In this document: positions 1-6,300 of the stretch, one piece after another
How the letters are laid out: each line of letters begins with the position of its first letter
Position numbering within the stretch: the stretch's first letter is position 1
Source of the DNA: CAYQOX01 sp964419335
GTDB taxonomy: Bacteria > Hinthialibacterota > Hinthialibacteria > Hinthialibacterales > Hinthialibacteraceae
Assembly: GCA_964419335.1 (NCBI GenBank)
Contig: CAYQOX010000057.1
Location: 1-24,828, forward strand
Length of the DNA: 24,828 bases
Direction of reading: 5' to 3'
Position numbers and translations under genes: made by a program
The notes under the pieces: model-generated
What the model was told of the DNA's origin: nothing
Seen by the model: the letters and a program-made list of their open reading frames with translations, nothing else
The model's database searches: none

Positions 1-733
1 GTCCTGATTGTGCCACCTTCTCCAAGATGGGAAGAAGTTCGCGCATGTTGGAAATTTTCTTTTCATTCAAGAGAATGTAGGCATCTTCCAAGGTGCATTC
101 CAAGGTTTGATTATCGGTAGCGAAGTAAGGAGAGAGGTAGCCTTTGTCAAACTGCATTCCTTCGACCACGTCCAGGCTAGTTTCCAGAGATTTGGCTTCT
201 TCTACGGTGATAACGCCATCTTTTCCAACTTTATCCATGGCGTCAGCGATAATTTCGCCAATGCTGCTATCTCCATTGGCGGAGATGGTGGCTACCTGAG
301 CAATTTCATTGCGATCTTTCACTTTGCGGCTTAGATTCTGAAGGCTTTTTACCACCGCTTCACTCGCCATCAAAATACCTCGCTGTACCGCAATAGGACT
401 GGCACCCGCGGTGACGAACTTTAATCCTTCACGGTAGATCGATTCTGCCAAGACGGTCGCGGTAGTCGTACCATCTCCCGCCACATCGCTGGTTTTGGAA
501 GCCACTTCACGCACCATTTGTGCGCCCATGTTTTCATACCTATCTTCAAGTTCAATTTCTTTTGCGACAGTCACACCATCCTTGGTAACCGTGGGAGCAC
601 CCCACTTTTTGTCTAAAACAACATTACGTCCCTTTGGACCTAATGTGACTTTAACGGCTCGCGCTAGTTTTTCCACCCCTTTTAATACTTTGCTACGAGC
701 TTCTTCATTGTAAATTAACTGTTTCGCAGGCAT
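1..733 (-). CDS. groEL: Chaperonin GroEL (60 kDa), N-terminal 244 residues, cut by window edge
   Basis: ATP-driven cytoplasmic chaperonin that folds client proteins inside a double ring capped by GroES. Reading the minus strand from the ATG at 733-731 gives MPAKQLIYNEEARSKVLKGV, followed by the nucleotide-binding segments VTLGPKGRNV and AGDGTTTATVLA (D-G-T-T-T around residue 87), a hallmark of group I chaperonins. The frame stays open to base 1, so about 55% of the protein lies outside the window. A strong Shine-Dalgarno (TAGGAGG, complement of about 745-751) precedes the ATG. It lies 73 bases downstream of groES on the same strand with no terminator between, so the two are probably one groESL operon. 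No frameshift or missing residue is visible. Family identity is certain. Confidence 0.98.
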   Translation of the reverse strand, partial: MPAKQLIYNEEARSKVLKGVEKLARAVKVTLGPKGRNVVLDKKWGAPTVTKDGVTVAKEIELEDRYENMGAQMVREVASKTSDVAGDGTTTATVLAESIYREGLKFVTAGASPIAVQRGILMASEAVVKSLQNLSRKVKDRNEIAQVATISANGDSSIGEIIADAMDKVGKDGVITVEEAKSLETSLDVVEGMQFDKGYLSPYFATDNQTLECTLEDAYILLNEKKISNMRELLPILEKVAQSG

Positions 734-806
734 TTTATAAACTATCCTCCTAATTTACTGGAACTTTTTTTCTGCCTTTGCAAGATTTCTCAATGATTCT
801 TCGTTT

Positions 807-1094
807 TTAGTCTACGATAGCCAAGATATCGTCACCCCGCAGGATGACATGTTCATCGCCATCAATCTTCACATCGGTTCCTCCATACTTACTAATAAGA
901 ACCTTATCGCCTTTTTTCACTTCCAGAGGAATGTGTTTGCCATCATCGGTCGTTCGACCGGGGCCCACAGCGATGATTTCCGCTTCTTGCGGTTTTTCTT
1001 TCGCGGTGTCAGGGATGATGATCCCACCTTTTTTCTCTTCTTTTTCCTCTAGCCGTTTGACCAGGACTCGATCACCCAGTGGTTTTACTGCCAT
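807..1094 (-). CDS. groES: Co-chaperonin GroES (10 kDa)
   Basis: Heptameric lid of the GroEL chamber. The 95-residue product has the normal length of the family. It starts MAVKPLGDRVLVKRLE, has a mobile-loop region EEKEEKKGGIIIPDTAKEKP (about residues 16-35), and carries the roof segment VGPGR and the C-terminal segment ILRGDDILAIVD. The ATG at 1094-1092 is preceded by AAAGGAG with 8-base spacing. It is the first gene of the groES-groEL unit. No CIRCE inverted repeat (TTAGCACTC-N9-GAGTGCTAA) is present upstream, so HrcA control of the usual kind is not supported. A sigma70-type candidate promoter lies at 1206-1235. The long plus-strand frames over this gene are shadows. Confidence 0.98.
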   Translation of the reverse strand: MAVKPLGDRVLVKRLEEKEEKKGGIIIPDTAKEKPQEAEIIAVGPGRTTDDGKHIPLEVKKGDKVLISKYGGTDVKIDGDEHVILRGDDILAIVD

Positions 1095-1205
1095 TGCAAA
1101 AACTCCTTTCTACGTATTCCTCATCTCATAATTTTTTGTATTATGGATTGTCATGAATAATACCCCTACACAACACACGTTTATAAAACGCATGATCATT
1201 CATTT

Positions 1206-1235
1206 TTTATAGATGGTTATTCTAGACAATCACAA
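1206..1235 (-). promoter_or_regulatory. Candidate sigma70-type promoter of groES-groEL
   Basis: On the minus strand, TTGTGA (complement of 1230-1235) and TATAAA (complement of 1206-1211) are separated by 18 bases. They match the -35 and -10 consensus at 4 of 6 and 5 of 6 positions. Transcription would start near 1198, giving a leader of about 100 bases. Inferred by eye only. Confidence 0.4.
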
Positions 1236-1412
1236 CACGAGATAACTCATTACGTCTTTAAAATAAAGCAAAGCCAGTGCCAATGCCAACTTTTCTTCAT
1301 TAGGCTATGGACAAAAAAACATATAAAATATTGATTTATAATCACTTACCTAAAAACAGTTTGAACGATATACGCCTCGCATTAAAGCCCATAATACGAT
1401 ATGATGAAAGGG

Positions 1413-1446
1413 TGAAACAGGGTATGCGCCAAAATGGCCCGTTTCA
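1413..1446. other. Imperfect hairpin upstream of the O-antigen ligase-like gene
   Basis: TGAAAC at 1413-1418 pairs with GTTTCA at 1441-1446, extended inward by GG/CC around a bulged A and by GCC-AAAAT-GGC at 1428-1438. No T-run follows on either strand, so it is not a typical intrinsic terminator. It lies upstream of the candidate promoter at 1478-1507, so it may be a protein-binding dyad instead of an RNA leader. Confidence 0.35.
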
Positions 1447-1477
1447 TGGTGTTCGTAAAAAACCTGACTGTGCCAGG

Positions 1478-1507
1478 ATGACAACACTTTAAATCAAAGC
1501 GTATAGA
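1478..1507 (+). promoter_or_regulatory. Candidate promoter for the O-antigen ligase-like gene
   Basis: ATGACA (1478-1483, 5 of 6 to the -35 consensus) and TATAGA (1502-1507, 4 of 6 to the -10 consensus) are 18 bases apart. The predicted start near 1514 leaves a short leader that still contains the TAAGG ribosome-binding site at 1516-1520. Confidence 0.35.
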
Positions 1508-1528
1508 TTAAGTTTTAAGGTTTTACTC

Positions 1529-2746
1529 ATGATGTTATTGGATTTATTATTATGTTTTTTCATGCTTATTGCTGCTTTTCTCGTCGCGGGATTTCCCTTA
1601 CTGGGAACAATCGGGTTGGTGCTATCTTCTTTTGTTGAAACAAGTAACCTTGAGTTTTTCTCCACCGAGATCCCCCTTTATGGGATTTTTGTTGGGGTAT
1701 TTTTAGTGGGAAGCCTTATTCGCTTTTCATTGATGGAAGAAAGAACTTATGGTACTTTTTTTTATGCTTGTCTCTTGATTATCATAAGCGGATTTCTCTC
1801 GGCTTTCTTTAGCATTAATCCATATAATGCATTCGCCGAAGCTTGTCGTACCGCCCTTTTTATTGCCACAGCCTTTTTTATAAGTGAATTTATTGAAACC
1901 CGCTCTCACCATCACTGGGTACTTTACGCGTTTATGTGTACGTTGCTTTTCTCCTCTATTTACGTAATTTTTCAGGGCTTTGAAGCCTCAAATTTGGGAG
2001 GATTTAAAAGCGAAAACTTTTGCCCCGTTGCTATTGCCATGTTTTTACCCTTACTCTTTATTAAGAATAAACCAAATTCCTATTTCCCGTGGCTAATACC
2101 ATTGGTTTATACATTTTTGTTAGTTATAGGATTAATCACGGGAACTCGCAGTGGAATCTTCTTACTTCTTTTTGTATTGGCCGGGAGCATTCTTCTTCAT
2201 TCACAGCACCGAAGATGGTTAAAACCGTTAGGGTGGCTGGTACTTGCCGGAGTCGCTATGAAAATCATCTTCCTGCTAGGAGAACTCCTCGGAGGTAACG
2301 GAAACCCACCTGAAATTTTCACGCTTCTTCAAGAACGAATGAAAAACATGTGGTTCTCGCTTGAGGCATTCTTTCATCATCCAATTTTTGGGGTAGGAGC
2401 GGGACAATATGCTGCTTATGCCGAATGGTCATTCCCTTCTTTCTCTAATGAGGTAAGTCCCCAGTTTTCAAGTTTATTTGTATTTCTAGCGGAACGCGGA
2501 TTATTCGGAATTTTACCGGCAGCATGGTTGATTGTTTTATTTTTTCAGCATTCAAAGCAAATTGGCCTGCGCTATCATCATCCGTCCATCTATCCTGCAT
2601 TCATCCTTTCTCTCTCCTGTATTACACTCGCTTCGATCATCCATTCAATCCATCAACATTTTTTCTTTTGGTGTCTGCTTGGTTTCCTTTATCCCCTACC
2701 GGAAGTATCCAACACCAACAATCATTTACCAAAAGATAAATCCTAA
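1529..2746 (+). CDS. O-antigen ligase / Wzy polymerase-like multi-pass membrane protein
   Basis: Predicted inner-membrane protein of 405 residues with about 10-12 hydrophobic segments. Three marks of the O-antigen ligase/polymerase (Wzy_C/WaaL) superfamily are visible: TGTRSG (204-209) at the end of a membrane segment; a periplasmic-loop stretch from R270 through HHPIFGVGAGQY (283-294), matching the family pattern hPlfGvGpGxy; and LAERGLFG (320-327). Such proteins transfer or polymerise undecaprenyl-linked glycans on the periplasmic face. The His-Asn pair often found a few residues before the last Glu is not evident here (PQFSSLFVF), so ligase versus polymerase activity is open. The ATG at 1529 follows TAAGG with 8-base spacing. 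It stands alone between divergent groES and convergent ferritin, with no other glycan-assembly gene beside it. Confidence 0.75.
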   Translation: MMLLDLLLCFFMLIAAFLVAGFPLLGTIGLVLSSFVETSNLEFFSTEIPLYGIFVGVFLVGSLIRFSLMEERTYGTFFYACLLIIISGFLSAFFSINPYNAFAEACRTALFIATAFFISEFIETRSHHHWVLYAFMCTLLFSSIYVIFQGFEASNLGGFKSENFCPVAIAMFLPLLFIKNKPNSYFPWLIPLVYTFLLVIGLITGTRSGIFLLLFVLAGSILLHSQHRRWLKPLGWLVLAGVAMKIIFLLGELLGGNGNPPEIFTLLQERMKNMWFSLEAFFHHPIFGVGAGQYAAYAEWSFPSFSNEVSPQFSSLFVFLAERGLFGILPAAWLIVLFFQHSKQIGLRYHHPSIYPAFILSLSCITLASIIHSIHQHFFFWCLLGFLYPLPEVSNTNNHLPKDKS

Positions 2747-2758
2747 CAAAAATATTTA

Positions 2759-2779
2759 GGGCGGGAGAATCCCCCGCCC
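2759..2779 (-). terminator. Intrinsic terminator of the ferritin gene, possibly bidirectional
   Basis: GGGCGGG (2759-2765) pairs with CCCGCCC (2773-2779) around a 7-base loop. On the minus strand it is followed by TAAATATTTTTGTT, a T-rich tail, and it lies 34 bases after the ferritin stop. The plus-strand side lacks a T-run, although the convergent gene ends 13 bases before it. Confidence 0.75.
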
Positions 2780-2812
2780 ATGCTCATGTTTCGATGCTTC
2801 AAGGAGTCAATG

Positions 2813-3319
2813 TTATGTGGATGAAGAATCGGGTAAAGTGCGTCTACCCAACTCCCGATCCAGCATAAATATACCACCACCGTCACCTACCAACTTAAAG
2901 TTATCGACCACTTCTCCTACATTGGCTTCTTCTTCTACTTGCTCTTCTACAAACCATTGGAGGAATTGGTAAGCCGCATGGTCTTTTTCACTTAAAGACA
3001 ATTCTACGAGATCATTAATACACTGGGTGATATGCTTTTCGTGTTCTAACGCACTTTCAAAAGCCGCCAAGGGGGAATCCCATTCCTTGGGAGGTTTTTG
3101 AATAGCGTCAAACTCGACTCGCCCACCACGATCCAAGATAAAGTTGTAAAACTTATCAACGTGTCCCAATTCTTCTTGGGCTTGAACCCGCATCCAAGAG
3201 GCACAGCCTCTCAAATTAATCGATTCGAAATAGGCCGACATGGAATAATAAATATAAGCGGAATAAAGTTCTTCATTCACTTGCTTATTAAAGGCTTTTT
3301 CAATCGATTCTTTCAACAT
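2813..3319 (-). CDS. ftnA: Non-haem bacterial ferritin (FtnA type)
   Basis: Cytoplasmic iron-storage protein that oxidises Fe(II) at a di-iron site and stores it as a mineral in a 24-subunit shell. The 168-residue product is a full-length four-helix ferritin. All expected ferroxidase ligands sit at the positions known from Escherichia coli FtnA: E17 (NEELYSAY), E50 and H53 (EELGH), E94 (EHEKH), Q127 and E130 (EEQVEEE). The region GGGIFMLDRELG (147-158) matches the C-terminal part of the family. The ATG is preceded by AAAGGAG. It is transcribed as a single gene ending at the hairpin 2759-2779. A candidate promoter with a TATAAT -10 box and an overlapping Fur-like dyad lies upstream, suggesting control by iron. 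Confidence in the family is very high; the exact subgroup is less certain. Confidence 0.95.
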   Translation of the reverse strand: MLKESIEKAFNKQVNEELYSAYIYYSMSAYFESINLRGCASWMRVQAQEELGHVDKFYNFILDRGGRVEFDAIQKPPKEWDSPLAAFESALEHEKHITQCINDLVELSLSEKDHAAYQFLQWFVEEQVEEEANVGEVVDNFKLVGDGGGIFMLDRELGRRTLPDSSST

Positions 3320-3402
3320 AATCTTATCACTCCTTTTCTAAATGATTCAAAATCCACTACCATACAATGTGAGTAACAATCCTTATAATATATCTACTTT
3401 TT

Positions 3403-3431
3403 ATTATATACATATTATTCTTAAATCGGAA
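3403..3431 (-). promoter_or_regulatory. Candidate ferritin promoter
   Basis: On the minus strand, TTCCGA (complement of 3426-3431) and a perfect TATAAT (complement of 3403-3408) are 17 bases apart. The -35 match is poor, which would fit an activated or weak promoter. Transcription would start near 3396, about 77 bases before the ferritin ATG. Confidence 0.4.
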
Positions 3432-3445
3432 TGGTTCTCAATAAA
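3427..3445 (-). promoter_or_regulatory. Fur-like dyad overlapping the candidate ferritin -35 box
   Basis: The minus-strand 19-mer TTTATTGAGAACCATTCCG matches the classical Fur box GATAATGATAATCATTATC at 11 of 19 positions, with the core TGAGAAC-C-ATTCC. It overlaps the -35 box. The match is marginal and based on alignment by eye; a PerR-type or unrelated site is equally possible. Confidence 0.25.
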
Positions 3446-3482
3446 ATTATTTTTTATAAGAAAAAGCACGAATTCTTACATC

Positions 3483-4646
3483 TTAGTCTAAGCGCTTTAC
3501 CCGAACGTTTCGATATTGAATATGGCCATCATAATTTTGAAAGCCGAGAAAGCCCTCCCGTGGACGCTCCTTAAGGGGTAAAGCGTTGGAGGATGATTCT
3601 GTATACTCATCCAAATTAGCATTCACAATGCGAATTCCATTGAGAAAAATTTGAATTTTAGCCTCTTTGGCGATAATTTCCATAGATTGCCACTCACCCG
3701 CTTCACGAAAGGCACGAACCGAAGGCGACACTTCACGATAAATCGCACCGGTTAACTGCCAGCGCTTGAGTTCACCCCAGTGTTTCGCATCATCATCGAT
3801 GATTTGAATTTCCATCCCGCTATAAGCGCCATCCCCTTCGAGGGGACGGCGGATATAGACTCCGCTATTCCCTTCTTTGGGAACGTTGAAATCAAACTTG
3901 AAGTCGAAATCCGAATAATCATCTTTTTTCGTTCCAATCCATCCCCCGCCTTCGCCTTCACAAACCAAGACGCCATCTTCGGTGGTTTTCCAGGCTTTCT
4001 GGCTGCCTGCTTTTACTTCCAAATGTTCAAAATCCCGGCCTTCCCTTTCTAAAAGATGGGTATAGCCCAACTCTTTAATGCGAAGATTACGGAATTTAAA
4101 AGGATGCTTTTCGGCTTGAATGCCAATAAACCCACGTCCTTCTTTTAGGTCATCCTTTTCCCAAACCAGTTCACTATCAATGTCCAAGGTAGCCTTGCTT
4201 CCTTCCACATGGAGGGACAATGTACGCCAAGAGCCTTCCAGTTCCGGCTCCATCCGGGCTTTGTGGATGGCTTCATATCCAACCACAAGGTCACCCATTC
4301 CCCGTTGGCGTAGATTCACTTGGTAGCCTTCATCCGGCCAAGGTTCACCTTCTAAGCCGGCATTAAAGAAGATACCACTATCGTAATCTCGTTCCATGGG
4401 AAAAAACTCACATTCCAAAAGAAAATCATCGTACATCATATCACTACGTAGCCAACCCATTCCCCCGACTAAGAGTAATTCCTGGTTGTCTGCATCGACC
4501 TCAAATTGAGGTTCATTCATCACAGTCCAGCCATTGAGATCCTTCCCATTGAATAAAGAAATCCAATCCCTTTCTGCTTCAGCCTGCGTGTTCAACAAAA
4601 TCATGAATGACATGAATCCAAATATAAACAATGTTTTCCGTTTCAT
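3483..4646 (-). CDS. Secreted protein with two DUF1080 (3-keto-disaccharide hydrolase) domains
   Basis: Exported protein of 387 residues predicted to act on glycosides. DUF1080 is a concanavalin-like jelly-roll family; characterised members cleave 3-keto O-glycosides. A signal peptide covers residues 1-24 (MKRKTLFIFGF... ending AEA|E). Domain 1 (about 27-193) begins WISLFNGKDLNGW, the typical DUF1080 opening, and has SGIFFNAG and RTLSLHVEG. Domain 2 (about 205-386) has NSGVYIRRP, GMEIQIIDDD and EGFLGFQNYDGHIQYRNVRVK, the typical closing strand. The frame opens earlier (4721), but the ATG at 4646 gives the signal peptide and follows AAAGGT, so I use it. It diverges from the gene at 4904. Tandem duplication inside one chain is notable. 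Substrate unknown; confidence high for the domains, moderate for activity. Confidence 0.88.
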   Translation of the reverse strand: MKRKTLFIFGFMSFMILLNTQAEAERDWISLFNGKDLNGWTVMNEPQFEVDADNQELLLVGGMGWLRSDMMYDDFLLECEFFPMERDYDSGIFFNAGLEGEPWPDEGYQVNLRQRGMGDLVVGYEAIHKARMEPELEGSWRTLSLHVEGSKATLDIDSELVWEKDDLKEGRGFIGIQAEKHPFKFRNLRIKELGYTHLLEREGRDFEHLEVKAGSQKAWKTTEDGVLVCEGEGGGWIGTKKDDYSDFDFKFDFNVPKEGNSGVYIRRPLEGDGAYSGMEIQIIDDDAKHWGELKRWQLTGAIYREVSPSVRAFREAGEWQSMEIIAKEAKIQIFLNGIRIVNANLDEYTESSSNALPLKERPREGFLGFQNYDGHIQYRNVRVKRLD

Positions 4647-4903
4647 TTTCACCGACCTTTCTGATTTCATGAATATCTTATTATCTTCTCTAAATTCTCG
4701 GCAAGGTTCAAGCAACAACAACGGAAAATCACAAATGGGATTTAAAACTCAATTGCATTTCATATTGATTTCAAACATGAATACGTATATTCTTTCTTTG
4801 AATGTACACCATAAAAAGGAGGTGATTTTTTTCTATTATTTATAATCAAAGCCAGGGGAAAATAAAAAGCTTAACTAAAAAATTTAAAAGGAGAATTTAA
4901 TTT
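4647..4903. other. Divergent intergenic region with unused strong Shine-Dalgarno and dyad motif
   Basis: Spacer between the DUF1080 gene (-) and the secreted propeller-like gene (+). It contains ATATTGATTTCAA (4762-4774), which recurs upstream of the gene at 24022. It also contains AAAGGAGGTGAT (4815-4826), a full-length complement of a typical 16S rRNA 3' end that is not followed by a usable start codon. The working ribosome-binding site of the plus-strand gene is AAAGGAG at 4887-4893. A 103-codon frame across 4534-4845 overlaps the DUF1080 start and is not called. Confidence 0.5.
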
Positions 4904-6229
4904 ATGAAGAAACATTTGATTATAGCATTTATTGGAATTGCGATTCTCTCAACCAGCGTGGTTGCCCAAGAAATCGATACCCAGTGGATGACTACCCACA
5001 ATGACGATGGAGAACTGTTGCCAATTTTGATCAAAAAAGGTCGTACATTGGATGCCGATGGAAACGAAGTGGGAAGCTGGACTGATGGTACCCGCACTCA
5101 GGACCGTTATTTTGGTTTGCATCGCTACGATGAAAGCCGTTTATTGCTCGGTGTTTTCGGCAATGGAATCAACGAAAATGATCCCGAAGATAGCCTGGAA
5201 CTGGCAGAAGAATTTCCGGATCGATCCTTGATTTGGATCGATGCTCATACCGGCGAGCCGCTGGGGGTCGCTTTAGAATTAGGTGTTGTTCCCATGGAAC
5301 CCACCGATTTGTGGATGAGCGAAGATTTTTATGGGGCTGTTCCCTTCTTCATGGCATTCGATATTGATGACGACGGGAATATATACGTTGCCTATGGTGA
5401 ATATATTCTGCGTTATACACCCGATGGCAACGATAGTTTTACTGGTCCAGAAGTTGTGCATCAACTCGATATTGAAGAATATGGTCCCGAAGATTGGGGA
5501 ATTAGTACTTTCTCCGTTCGAGGCTCCGGAACAGATACGGAGTTGATCGGTGGTCAAAATGGCACTGGCTTTTACTTCACAACCGAAGATGGAGATAATT
5601 TCGAATTGACAATGACTTTCAGCCGCGAAGGCTGGCCAGGAGTCAATGGTGCCATGAGTAACATCGTGCGGAATACAGAATTTTTGGAAGAATATGTTTA
5701 TGTGAGCGGTTATGGAAACAACAGTGCTGGGAATGATTCATCCTTCTACCGGCTGGTTCGTGCAATCGGAAACGAGGAAGAACCCTTTGTCAATGATGAG
5801 GATTTCTTCCAAGCGCAGGGAATGCCCGATTCTGGCGATCTGGAATACAAAGCCCAGTATATTGGGGATGTCGCCAGTTATGACGATGCGGAGTACATCA
5901 CCGCCTATAGTACTCCTAGTTGGAATGCAGAAATCAAGGAATCCCCGGGCTTCATTGGCCTGCATGACGCGACAGCCTCCTTGGTAGGTGAACAAGATGG
6001 CGCCTATGTGACCCATCTCGAAATTCCCGTTTATACAACCGAAGAACCAAGGCTTCCCGATGCTCTCGTTTCATCCTGGTATGGGACTGAAGGAACACTG
6101 GAAGTGAACGTTCCAGAGACAGCAGAAGCAGGTGCCTTTGAAATCATCTGGTGTGGTGGTATTTATGGAATGGGCGTATTCAGCGTTGGCGATACGGGTA
6201 CGAACGTCAACGAATGGTCTCTCTACTAA
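4904..6229 (+). CDS. Secreted protein of unknown function, beta-propeller-like, with C-terminal NEWSLY tail
   Basis: I do not recognise a named family. The 441-residue product has a clear signal peptide (MKKHLIIAFIGIAILSTSVVA|Q, residues 1-21). It is acidic and rich in beta-type sequence. Residues 150-175 (AFDIDDDGNIYVAYGEYILR) look like a blade of an NHL or similar beta-propeller, and further D-G and Y/W-rich repeats follow (for example FYFTTEDGDNFELTMTF). It has one or very few cysteines. The chain ends GTNVNEWSLY, closely resembling the end of the secreted protein at 21806-24022 (PVPVTDWALY). That may be a sorting or anchoring tail. The ATG at 4904 follows AAAGGAG with 10-base spacing. It is monocistronic, divergent from DUF1080, and closed by a strong terminator. 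Export is confident; role unknown. Confidence 0.85.
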   Translation: MKKHLIIAFIGIAILSTSVVAQEIDTQWMTTHNDDGELLPILIKKGRTLDADGNEVGSWTDGTRTQDRYFGLHRYDESRLLLGVFGNGINENDPEDSLELAEEFPDRSLIWIDAHTGEPLGVALELGVVPMEPTDLWMSEDFYGAVPFFMAFDIDDDGNIYVAYGEYILRYTPDGNDSFTGPEVVHQLDIEEYGPEDWGISTFSVRGSGTDTELIGGQNGTGFYFTTEDGDNFELTMTFSREGWPGVNGAMSNIVRNTEFLEEYVYVSGYGNNSAGNDSSFYRLVRAIGNEEEPFVNDEDFFQAQGMPDSGDLEYKAQYIGDVASYDDAEYITAYSTPSWNAEIKESPGFIGLHDATASLVGEQDGAYVTHLEIPVYTTEEPRLPDALVSSWYGTEGTLEVNVPETAEAGAFEIIWCGGIYGMGVFSVGDTGTNVNEWSLY

Positions 6230-6259
6230 GAAACCCCAAGCATAAAAAAGGACGTATTG

Positions 6260-6292
6260 GAAGGGACATCGTGATGATGTCCCTTCTTTTTT
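6260..6292 (+). terminator. Rho-independent terminator of the secreted propeller-like gene
   Basis: An 11-bp perfect stem (6260-6270 with 6276-6286, GAAGGGACATC/GATGTCCCTTC), a 5-base loop GTGAT and a T-tract to 6292. It begins 31 bases after the stop codon and lies just before the convergent end of modC. Confidence 0.93.
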
Positions 6293-6300
6293 GGTAAGAG

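Larger units (their letters stand above)
1095..1528. other. 434-base intergenic region between groES and the O-antigen ligase-like gene
   Basis: Divergent spacer. It holds the candidate groES promoter (1206-1235), an imperfect hairpin (1413-1446) and a candidate promoter for the downstream plus-strand gene (1478-1507). A 61-codon frame at 1307-1492 has no convincing Shine-Dalgarno or recognisable composition and is not called. No tRNA, CIRCE element or repeat was seen. Confidence 0.6.

Noticed and set aside
844..1131. 95-codon frame antisense to groES
   Set aside because: Mirror of an unmistakable groES; no independent evidence.
1307..1492. 61-codon plus-strand frame in the groES upstream spacer
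   Set aside because: No Shine-Dalgarno, no recognisable motif, and it runs through a hairpin region; composition does not look coding.
4534..4845. 103-codon plus-strand frame across the DUF1080 start and spacer
   Set aside because: Overlaps the DUF1080 signal peptide region and AT-rich spacer; no ribosome site at its start.
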